Assembly: GCF_023614235.1 (NCBI RefSeq)
Contig: NZ_CP094264.1
Coordinates: 3,968,001 to 4,032,000 of the forward strand
Length of the DNA stretch: 64,000 nucleotides
From: Streptomyces sp. MRC013
GTDB taxonomy: Bacteria > Actinomycetota > Actinomycetes > Streptomycetales > Streptomycetaceae
Reading direction: 5' to 3'
Under the pieces are notes generated by a model. That model ran no database searches. It was not told the DNA's origin and was given only the letters and a program-made list of their open reading frames with translations. Made by a program: the position numbers and the translations under genes. This document shows positions 7,781 to 14,345 of this stretch, in pieces; within the stretch, counting starts at the first letter, position 1; every line of letters starts with the position of its first letter.

Positions 7781-9589
7781 TTGAGACCCACTCCCCTGGT
7801 GATGCCCAGCCGCAAGCCCGCGCCGAAGGCCCTACGGCGGGACCGGGGCGGGTCCGTCCGGGACGAGCCGCGCGCCGAGAACCCGCTGGTCTACCGGGCG
7901 GTCCTGCCGATCCCCGAGGACGAGCAGGAGCAGATGTTCGCCGGGGCCCGCTCGTGCTTCACCTCCTGGCTGGAGAGCAAGGGGCCGGCGACGCACCTCT
8001 CCTCGGGCGTCCACCGGCTCACCGACACCCACACCCTCACCGTGACCGACTCCTACGACGCCGACGGCCACCAGACCGCGCTGCGGCTCCGCCTGCGGGA
8101 GAGCAGGGAGGACGGGCGGGAGGGGACCTGGCAGACGACGCTCACGTCCGCTGTCGACCGCGAGTCGAAAGCGGCGTACGTCGGCATCGACCTGGAGCAC
8201 CACCCCGGTCCGGGCGGACGGCCGGTCACACCGGTCCCTCCCCGGCTCGTCCGTGAGGTCCTCGACCACTTCACCGTGCCGGACGGGACGACCCGGCTCA
8301 CCACGGCACCCCACCTGATCGGCCCCGACTCGCTCGGCCTGCTCACGTCCGCCCTCACCGACCCGGTCCGGGAGCTGCCGCTGGTCCTGGCGGCGGAGCC
8401 GTCCAACCCCGATCCGGCCTGGGAGAAGCTGCTGACGAGGGTCGTCAGGAACCTGGTCGGGATCGCCTCGGTGTTCCGGCTGGGACGGGAGGCCGTCCCC
8501 GCCTTCCGGGAGGCGGCCGGAGACCGGCACGGCGTGTTCCCGGGCCAGATCCGCACGTATCTCCCGGAGGTCGCCCTCGGCTCCGCCGAAGACGGTCGGC
8601 GCCATCGCGTCCTGGCGTACCGGCGGCTCGGCGATCCGGGGTTCCGCGACGCGGACGTCCGGATCTCCAGGTACCCGCGCCAGCACGCCGTCACCACGCC
8701 GCAGCCGTCCCTGCTCGCCGAGTCCGCCTTCCCGGGCATCGAGGAGGTCCTCAAGGACCTGCGCGCGGCACGGTCCCAGAGCGCCGGGTCCTCGGGGGAC
8801 GAGACCGTCGGCTCCCTGCGTGCCCAGCTGAACGCGGCCCACGAGACGATCGACAGAGCGCTGGAAGAGCTGAGCGAGGCCGCCGGCGCCCGGGACCTGG
8901 CGGAGCGCAGCAGGCGCGCGCTCGACGAGCAGCTGCGGGAGGCGACCGACCGCTACGAGGACGAGATCGCCGACCACGACGCCACCCAGGCGCAGTTGTC
9001 CGCCCTGCGCCACCAGGTGGCGGTTCTGCAGCAGCGGCTGGTGGAGGCCGGCCGGGCGGAGGACGCCTACACGCCGCCGGCGGAGGAACCGGTGCCGATG
9101 TCCTTCGCCGAACTGAACGAACGGGTGCGGGAGCGGATGAGGCACCTTGTCCTGACCTACGACCCGGGCAGGGCGGAGGACCTCGACGACCACATGAAGA
9201 GCTCGACCTGGGCGTCGAAGGTGTGGGACGCCCTGCTGGCGCTGGATTCGTACGGGGCGAGCAGCGCCGGCGAGCAGGGGTTCGACGGAACCTTCCGGGA
9301 TTTCTGCGAGGCTTCCCCGCAGGGCATGCGCACCTACCCGGTGACGCGCGTGGCGATGGTGGAGTCCGACTCCGTGCGCAACGACAGGAAGTTCCGGCGG
9401 CAGCGCATGCTTCCCGTGCCGCCGGAGGTCGACGCCTCGGGCCGGGTGTTCATGGAAGCCCACGTGAAGATCGACAACAAGGGGAGGACCGCGCCGCGCG
9501 TGCACTTCTACGACGACACGGCGGGCGCCACGGGCAAGGTGGTGGTCGGTTACGTGGGGCCGCACCTGTCCAACACCCGGACGAACTGA
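7781..9589 (+). CDS. Unrecognised 602-residue coiled-coil protein, next to McrBC
   Basis: The start is a TTG with an excellent GGAGG six bases upstream; the in-frame ATG seven codons later has no ribosome binding site. Residues 1-330 form a globular region of unknown family. Residues 335-430 are a long charged coiled coil (repeating E/R/L, for example RAQLNAAHETIDRALEELSE). Residues 440-602 are a compact second domain ending in VVVGYVGPHL. No nuclease, ATPase or membrane motif is visible. It follows the 434-residue gene on the same strand and is closed by a hairpin terminator, so the two probably form one transcript. Defence function is inference. Confidence 0.72.
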   Translation: MRPTPLVMPSRKPAPKALRRDRGGSVRDEPRAENPLVYRAVLPIPEDEQEQMFAGARSCFTSWLESKGPATHLSSGVHRLTDTHTLTVTDSYDADGHQTALRLRLRESREDGREGTWQTTLTSAVDRESKAAYVGIDLEHHPGPGGRPVTPVPPRLVREVLDHFTVPDGTTRLTTAPHLIGPDSLGLLTSALTDPVRELPLVLAAEPSNPDPAWEKLLTRVVRNLVGIASVFRLGREAVPAFREAAGDRHGVFPGQIRTYLPEVALGSAEDGRRHRVLAYRRLGDPGFRDADVRISRYPRQHAVTTPQPSLLAESAFPGIEEVLKDLRAARSQSAGSSGDETVGSLRAQLNAAHETIDRALEELSEAAGARDLAERSRRALDEQLREATDRYEDEIADHDATQAQLSALRHQVAVLQQRLVEAGRAEDAYTPPAEEPVPMSFAELNERVRERMRHLVLTYDPGRAEDLDDHMKSSTWASKVWDALLALDSYGASSAGEQGFDGTFRDFCEASPQGMRTYPVTRVAMVESDSVRNDRKFRRQRMLPVPPEVDASGRVFMEAHVKIDNKGRTAPRVHFYDDTAGATGKVVVGYVGPHLSNTRTN

Positions 9590-9594
9590 CCGCT

Positions 9595-9624
9595 CGGCCG
9601 GGCCCGAGTGCTCAGGCCCGGTCG
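9595..9624. terminator. Hairpin terminator between convergent genes
   Basis: The ten-base arm CGGCCGGGCC pairs with GGCCCGGTCG across a ten-base loop, with one G-U pair in one direction. It lies six bases after the stop of the coiled-coil gene and beyond the end of the convergent ATPase gene, so it may serve both. No T-tract, as is usual in Streptomyces. Confidence 0.6.
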
Positions 9625-9685
9625 GCGAAGGAGGCTCCCCGATGGGGCTCCGCGCACCCCCGCCCGTGCCGCGGCCGGCGGGAGT

Positions 9686-10256
9686 TCACCCGGTCCGCAG
9701 GCGGGCCGCGCCGTCCGCACCGCTCTCCGGCGGCAGCTCCCGGGCGGCCGGTGCCGGAAGCGGTGCCCCGCTCCCGTGGCGGAGAGGTCGCCGCGGCGTG
9801 CGGGGCGACCTGGCGCGGGGGCACAGGAGCACCGCGCGGACGGTCTTGCCGCCGGGTGGGTAGGGGACGCAGTCCCAGTGGTCGGCGAGGGCGGCGACGA
9901 GGGCCAGGCCGCGCCCGCCGGGGTGCAGCGCCTCCGGCTCGTCGGCGCCCGTCGCGATCCGCGGGTGGAGCTCCCCCGCGGGCGTCGGTGACCTCGACGC
10001 GCAGGCGCCCGGCCGGCTCGTCGAAGGAGAGCGCCAGCCGGAAGCAGCGGCCGGGCACGCGGCCGTGGAGGACGGCGTTCGAAGCGAGCTCCGCGACGAC
10101 CGGTTCGGCGCGTTCCAGGAGGTCCGGCGGGGCGCCCCAGGACCGCAGTTCGGTCACGGCCAGCAGCCGGGCGAGCCGGGCGCCGCGCCGCGTGGACGAC
10201 AGCAGTTGCGCGAAGGTGCCGGTGGGGGAGGCGACTCGGGGCGTTGCGTGGTTCAT
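9686..10256 (-). CDS. Anti-sigma-factor-type histidine-kinase-like ATPase, frameshifted
   Basis: The product is an HATPase_c (RsbW/SpoIIAB-like) protein of about 189 residues. The ATG start gives MNHATPRVASPTG, then the N-box EPVVAELASNAVLHG. The glycine-rich G1/G2 part (EALHPGGRGLALVAALADHW) lies in another frame. The shift occurs in the C5 run at 9973-9977; removing one base joins the two halves and ends the protein at 9686. The total length of 571 bases is one more than a multiple of three. The same kind of shift occurs in other genes here, so an assembly error is likely. It lies close to an XRE/DUF397 pair, as in WhiJ-type clusters. Confidence 0.75.
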
Positions 10257-10303
10257 GGTGCCAGCGTGGCGGTGCGGCACGGACGAGGGCGAGCGCCGCG
10301 CCC

Positions 10304-10324
10304 CGTACGCGGGGTCGGCGTACG
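10304..10324. promoter_or_regulatory. 21-bp palindrome upstream of the anti-sigma-type ATPase gene
   Basis: CGTACGC-N7-GCGTACG, about 50 bp upstream of the ATPase start. The identical arms with the same seven-base spacing occur at 11422-11442 upstream of the XRE regulator, so this is a candidate operator for that regulator. Confidence 0.6.
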
Positions 10325-10447
10325 AGCGCGGAGGGTGCCCGGTGCGTCGGGCGGCCCGCCGGGCCGGGCGCCCGCGCGGGCCGAAGGGCCCGGTCGGCGC
10401 GGGCCGACGGGGCCCGATCGGCGCGGTGCGGAGGTCCCGGTGCCCGA

Positions 10448-10915
10448 CTACGAGCAGGGGCAGACCAGTTCGGGCATCGCGCGGTTCGGGGAGCACGTCA
10501 CCACGGCCAGGGAGAGGAACGAGGGACGGTCGAGGTAGTAGCCGTACGACACGTCGGCGCCCGCGCCCAGGCGCTCGGCGGCGGCGTCCACCAGCCGGGC
10601 CAGGCGCGCGGTGTCCCGGTCGCTCTCGAAGGCGAACCGGGGGGCGTACTCGGCCAGCCGCTCCCCGAGCCAGGCCGCCGCCTCCTTCGCCTCGTCCCAC
10701 GTGCCCCGCACCAGGGAGCGCGGTTTGGCGAGCCAGTACGCCGTCTCCAGGGGCGGCAGGTTCGACCCGGCGAACTCCGCGGCCACCTGGCGGTAGCGCT
10801 GGACCAGTTCCGGCCTGCCCTCCGCCGGGGGCGGATCGGGGTGCGGGGGCCGCCGCAGCGCCTCGTCGTCGAGGCGTTCCTTCGCGCCGGTCCACAGGTA
10901 GGCGTGGTGGTGCAT
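10448..10915 (-). CDS. Conserved hypothetical protein in WhiJ-like cluster
   Basis: A 155-residue soluble protein; the ATG gives MHHHAYLWTGAKERLDDEAL and is the first start with coding character, since the upstream in-frame extension is low complexity. It is helix-rich with several tryptophan and tyrosine residues (AYWLAKPRSL, TWDEAKEAAAWLGERL) and three cysteines near the C-terminus (VVTCSPN, VCPCS). I do not recognise a named family. It sits 85 bp downstream of a DUF397-like gene on the same strand and probably shares its transcript. Confidence 0.7.
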   Translation of the reverse strand: MHHHAYLWTGAKERLDDEALRRPPHPDPPPAEGRPELVQRYRQVAAEFAGSNLPPLETAYWLAKPRSLVRGTWDEAKEAAAWLGERLAEYAPRFAFESDRDTARLARLVDAAAERLGAGADVSYGYYLDRPSFLSLAVVTCSPNRAMPELVCPCS

Positions 10916-11000
10916 GGGCTGTTCCTGCTTCGGGGAGCGCCGGCCGGACGCGGGGGGAGGGCCCCGGTCCGGCCGGCTGCGGGGAGTGGGGGGAGGGCGG

Positions 11001-11225
11001 TCAGGCGCCGAGGCCGAAGCGCGCCGGGTCGACACCGGCCGCGGCCAGCTCCTCGGTGGTGAACCGCAGCGGCTGCGCGTCCGGCCGCTTGCTGTCGCCC
11101 AGCGCCCAGGCGCCCTCGCCGATCGGGGCGAGCGTCACGCACCCCTCGGTGCAGGGGCCGCCGCACGCCTTCACGAACGAGGCCCCGCTGATGTCGAGCG
11201 CGTACAGGTTGGTTCCGTCGTGCAT
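11001..11225 (-). CDS. DUF397-family small protein, divergent variant
   Basis: A 74-residue protein with a DUF397-like plan: FVKACGG in place of the usual WxKSSYSG, a Cys-containing middle (CTEGCVTLAP), then ALGDSKRPDAQPLRFTTEEL, matching the VRDSKDP...LxFTxxEW block of DUF397. DUF397 proteins usually accompany an XRE/DUF5753 regulator in Streptomyces development and antibiotic control. It is divergent from the XRE gene at 11550 and shares its intergenic region. Four cysteines are unusual for the family. Confidence 0.75.
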   Translation of the reverse strand: MHDGTNLYALDISGASFVKACGGPCTEGCVTLAPIGEGAWALGDSKRPDAQPLRFTTEELAAAGVDPARFGLGA

Positions 11226-11549
11226 GTTCCGTACCTTCCACTCGTCTGAACGCGACCGGGACCGGCCGCCGCCGCCCGTGGGGGGCGGGAGTCGACGGGA
11301 GAACGCGAGCCGTCCGGGGCTCCCGCCGTCCTGGCTCCGGACGGCGGGAACGGGCGGCGTCAGCCCGCTCTCCCTGACGTCAGAGTGGTGGCTGGACGGG
11401 GTGGGGACGAGTCTGGCACCTCGTACGCCGAGTCAGCGTACGGACACGAAGAGTGGACGGTACGCGTGCGGCTCCGCCACGCTGGACGCCGAGCGCGGGG
11501 CGGCGTCGAGGAGCCGTCGCCGGCGCGGTACAGCGGAAAGGGGCGGCGG
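11226..11549. promoter_or_regulatory. Divergent control region of the WhiJ-like cluster
   Basis: 324 bp between the divergent DUF397-like and XRE genes. It carries the palindrome at 11422-11442. A small in-frame extension of the XRE gene through this region lacks a ribosome binding site and is not taken as coding. Confidence 0.5.
11422..11442. promoter_or_regulatory. 21-bp palindrome upstream of the XRE regulator
   Basis: CGTACGC-N7-GCGTACG, the same arms and spacing as at 10304-10324; the spacers (CGAGTCA and GGGGTCG) share a G at the second position and a central GTC. It is about 110 bp before the XRE start and 200 bp before the divergent DUF397-like gene. Confidence 0.62.
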
Positions 11550-12431
11550 ATGGACAGCGTCGAGACGGAGGCGGCCACGGGTGCCGGTGCCCGTGCGGCT
11601 TCGGTGGGGGAGGGCGAGCGGGAGCCGCATCCGTCGGACAGCCTGCGGACGTTCGGCGCGTTCGTCCAGGCGCTGCGCGAGCACGCGGGGCTCAGCAGGG
11701 GCGACCTCGCCGCCGCCGTCCAGTACTCCAGGCACACCGTGGAGTCGGTGGAGCTGGGCCGCCGGATGCCGGACGAGGCGTTCGTGGAGCGCGCGGAGGA
11801 GGCCACGGGCAACACCGGCGCGCTGCGCAGGGCCGCACGGCACCTCACGCGGGGCGAGGCGGGACTCGCCGCGTGGTTCCGGCGGTGGGCCCGCCTGGAG
11901 CGGGAGGCGGTGAGCCTGTGCACCTACGAGTGCCGGCTGGTACCGGGGCTGTTGCAGTCGGAGGCGTACGCGCGGGCGGTGTTCGACAACAGCATCCCGC
12001 TGCTGACCGACGAGCAGACTGAGGCGCAGGTCGCGGCCCGAATGGAACGGCAGGCGATGCTACGGGAACGGCCGACCGTGCCATTCGGCTTCATCGTGGA
12101 GGAGTCGGTTTTCCGACGCGGGCTGGGTGGGACGCAGGTCCAGACGAACATGCTGGACCACGTGCTGGAGCTTACGGCGCCGCGTAACGTAACGCTGCAA
12201 GTCGTGCCGCTGCGGTTGGAGTTCCACGGGTGCCTGGACGGACCCGTCCAGTTGGTGGAGACGCCCGAAGGACGACGGCTCGGCTACTCCGAAGGCCAGC
12301 AGAACGGGCGGCTGATCTCCGACGTGAAAGAGGTGAGCTTGCTCTGCCGACGCTATGACACACTGCGCTCGCAGGCCCTGAACCCCAGAGAATCCCGGGA
12401 CCTGCTGGAGCGACTGCGAGGAGAGCTATGA
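11550..12431 (+). CDS. XRE-family regulator with DUF5753 domain (WhiJ-like)
   Basis: A 293-residue protein. A helix-turn-helix of XRE type occupies residues about 30-90 (TFGAFVQALREHAGLSRGDL, then YSRHTVESVELGRR). The DUF5753 ligand-binding-like region fills residues 110-290, with the typical LVPGLLQSEAYARAVF and GCLDGPVQLVETPEG elements. The ATG is preceded by GGAAAGGGG. The next gene, a DUF397 protein, overlaps its stop by four bases (ATGA). Such pairs act as transcriptional repressors and co-factors in Streptomyces differentiation; the palindromes nearby are candidate targets. Confidence 0.9.
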   Translation: MDSVETEAATGAGARAASVGEGEREPHPSDSLRTFGAFVQALREHAGLSRGDLAAAVQYSRHTVESVELGRRMPDEAFVERAEEATGNTGALRRAARHLTRGEAGLAAWFRRWARLEREAVSLCTYECRLVPGLLQSEAYARAVFDNSIPLLTDEQTEAQVAARMERQAMLRERPTVPFGFIVEESVFRRGLGGTQVQTNMLDHVLELTAPRNVTLQVVPLRLEFHGCLDGPVQLVETPEGRRLGYSEGQQNGRLISDVKEVSLLCRRYDTLRSQALNPRESRDLLERLRGEL

Positions 12432-12619
12432 GCAGCGGCACGTCGGAACTCGCCTGGTTCAAGTCCAGCTACAGCGGCACCCAGGGCGACAGTTGCGTAG
12501 AGATCGCGATCGCCGAACAGGCCGTCCACGTCCGGGACTCCAAGGACGTGACCCGCCCGGCTCTCGCCGTCGGCCGCGAGGGCTGGGGACGGTTCGTGCG
12601 GTACGCGTCGGAGCGCTGA
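12428..12619 (+). CDS. DUF397 domain protein
   Basis: A 63-residue classical DUF397: LAWFKSSYSGTQGDSCVEIA, then VHVRDSKD and FVRYASER. It is translationally coupled to the XRE/DUF5753 gene by an ATGA overlap. Proteins of this type modulate the DNA binding of their XRE partner. It is followed immediately by a strong hairpin. Confidence 0.92.
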   Translation: MSSGTSELAWFKSSYSGTQGDSCVEIAIAEQAVHVRDSKDVTRPALAVGREGWGRFVRYASER

Positions 12620-12624
12620 GCGAC

Positions 12625-12669
12625 GTGAGGGCATGCCATCCGCCGGAGTGGCGGATGGCACGCCCTCAC
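12625..12669 (+). terminator. Strong hairpin terminator after the XRE-DUF397 pair
   Basis: Two 20-base arms (12625-12644 and 12650-12669) pair with one mismatch around a five-base GGAGT loop, starting six bases after the DUF397 stop. No T-tract. Confidence 0.75.
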
Positions 12670-12784
12670 CGCGTTCGAAAGCCCTTGGCCTGGTCCGTGG
12701 CCGCCTGGCTACGGCTGTGAAGCGGGCGAACACGCCTCTGAGGGCGGAAGCTCGCGCATCTGACGCTGAGGGGCGAGCCGTGGC

Positions 12785-13045
12785 GGACCCGGTGCCCATG
12801 CGGCCAGAATCGCAAAGGTCTCGTCGGCATACCGCAGGCCGTCGCTCCGAGATGCCGGACCCGACTCCGCCCTGGACGAGCGTCTTGCTCCCGCGCAGGG
12901 GCGCTAACACGAGCAGCGCCCGCTTGGAGCAACCGAGCCGTCCCCAGAACGAGATCAGTTCACGCCGTCGGGCGCAGGCGAGACAGGGACATGCTCAACC
13001 AGCTCGTACGGGACGTTCAGCGTGGAAGGGTACGGAATCAACAGA
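12785..13045 (-). pseudogene. Decayed IS5-family transposase fragment
   Basis: On the minus strand YPSTLNVPYELVEHV (12990-13040) is read in one frame and RRRELISFWGRLGCSKRALL, then VLAPLRGSKTLVQGGVGSG, in another. These match in order the N-terminus of Streptomyces IS5-type transposases, which run about LDVPYELVEHVSWLIYARRR, then RRLGCFKQALLVLVHLR. The catalytic part is missing and the frame is broken, so it is a remnant. GC content is lower than the flanks. No inverted repeats were identified. Confidence 0.6.
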
Positions 13046-13049
13046 GCCC

Positions 13050-13377
13050 CCGGACGGCCGGCAGTGTCGAGTGGAACCGACACCGCCAGCGACCGGGGGC
13101 TCCGCCACGTCACCACCCGGCTGAACAGGCCGTGCAGCCCCTCAGAGCGAGGAAGGAAAAGGTGCCGTTACGGGTGAGTTCTTCGAGACCGTGGGGTCGT
13201 CTGGGTAGCGGGTAGGTACCTCTGGGGTGGCTTCCATCCGGCATGCGGGGCGCGGGGCGAGGGAGGCCGCCGCGGTCTCCACCACCCGGCCCCCAGCCGT
13301 CATTTCCCCCCCTGCTGCGCCTGCCGCGGCAGGGCGTCGCGTCGACTGCTGGGGAGGGAGCCGGTGTCGTCGCGCTG
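13050..13377. other. Gene-poor stretch beside the transposase remnant
   Basis: About 330 bp without an intact recognisable gene. A short minus-strand frame containing LEELTRNGTFSFLALRGC looks protein-like but has no start or family. Confidence 0.4.
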
Positions 13378-13986
13378 TCAGCCAAAGGTGCGCCGCCACC
13401 AGTCCTCGACATCGTGCCAGCGGTCCTCGAACCACTTTCCTACCTTCCGGAAGAACTCGAGGATGTTCTCGACCAGGTTCTCGAAGAACGACTTGATGGC
13501 GTCCCAGAGACGGGTGAAGAAAGCGCTGACCTCCTGGTAGGCGGCAACGATCAAGTCTCGGTGTTCGGGGTACTGGTCACCCAGCTTCGACAGCCGCTCG
13601 AGCGTCCGGTCCTCACGCGCCTTGAAGTCCGCGATGTTCTTGTCGTGGCGTTCCTTGAGTCGCCTCTGGAACTCCTCCCGGCTCATGCCGGACTTGCCCT
13701 GTTCGTGGTCGGCGCGGGAGCCGGCCCAACCGCTGACGACCTCCTTGTTCTCCTCGGTGGCCTTCACCTCGGTGTCCCGGCGGTCGCGGCACACCGCCTG
13801 GGCGGCTTCCGGAAGGCTGCGCAGATCAGTTTCCTGAGCGGAGAACATGACGGGATACGACGGCAGTTCTTCGAACTTGCGGTCGGGATTCTTCAACAGG
13901 GTGATCCGCGCGATGTTGTGCGCGTGGACCGCTGCCATGGTGGCGTGGAACTCTTCGGCCGTCATCTGTGTCGACGTGGCAGTCAT
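13378..13986 (-). CDS. Orphan protein with amphipathic aromatic C-terminal tail
   Basis: About 202 residues. Two ATG codons are adjacent; AGGAGG lies two bases from the first and five from the second, so the second (13986) is preferred. Family not recognised. The N-terminal 100 residues are soluble. A charged helix follows (MSREEFQRRLKERHDKNIAD). The last 45 residues alternate aromatic and charged residues (FFTRLWDAIKSFFENLVENI, then FFRKVGKWFEDRW and DWWRRTFG), which would form amphipathic helices able to lie on a membrane. Base composition is lower in GC than the neighbours. It is downstream of, and on the same strand as, the defence operon. Confidence 0.7.
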   Translation of the reverse strand: MTATSTQMTAEEFHATMAAVHAHNIARITLLKNPDRKFEELPSYPVMFSAQETDLRSLPEAAQAVCRDRRDTEVKATEENKEVVSGWAGSRADHEQGKSGMSREEFQRRLKERHDKNIADFKAREDRTLERLSKLGDQYPEHRDLIVAAYQEVSAFFTRLWDAIKSFFENLVENILEFFRKVGKWFEDRWHDVEDWWRRTFG

Positions 13987-14081
13987 CATAACCTCCTGTT
14001 ATCGGCTAATCGCGGACTGCGCTTTGATCCTCCCCAGCGGCAGGCTCCGTATCGTCACTCGTTTGGGTGAAGCGAGGTTCG

Positions 14082-14345
14082 TCAGTTCGCTTCTCCGGGA
14101 TCGTGCAGGGGTGCGACGAGCTGATCGGTTTCGGCGGTGGTCGCGTCCTCCAGCTCGGCTCCGGCCGGTCCGGGCGTCAAGCAGCTCCGCCAGGTCCTCC
14201 GGACCGATGCCGAATCAGGCCTGCGCCCAATACGGCTCTGGTCTCGGCGGCGAGTTCGGCCTGACTGCGGGCGCGGCGCTGCTTGGGCAGGCTGTGCCTG
14301 AGGTCGTGGATGAGTTCGCACCAGGTGGGCCACCCCGGGGGCCGG
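14082..14345 (-). pseudogene. Broken small reading frame downstream of the methylase
   Basis: Minus-strand protein-like pieces succeed one another in three frames: WPTWCELIHDLRHSLPKQRR, then ARSQAELAAETRAVLGA, then FGIGPEDLAELLDARTG, then ELEDATTAETDQLVAPL and a stop at 14082. Two single-base changes would give one polypeptide of about 85 residues immediately after, or continuous with, the methylase C-terminus. No start codon is visible for the first piece, so it may be a lost tail of the methylase gene. Confidence 0.38.

Noticed and set aside
12625..12669. Possible terminal inverted repeat of the decayed transposase
   Set aside because: The two arms form one compact hairpin right after a stop codon, better explained as a terminator; no matching copy was seen on the other side of the fragment.
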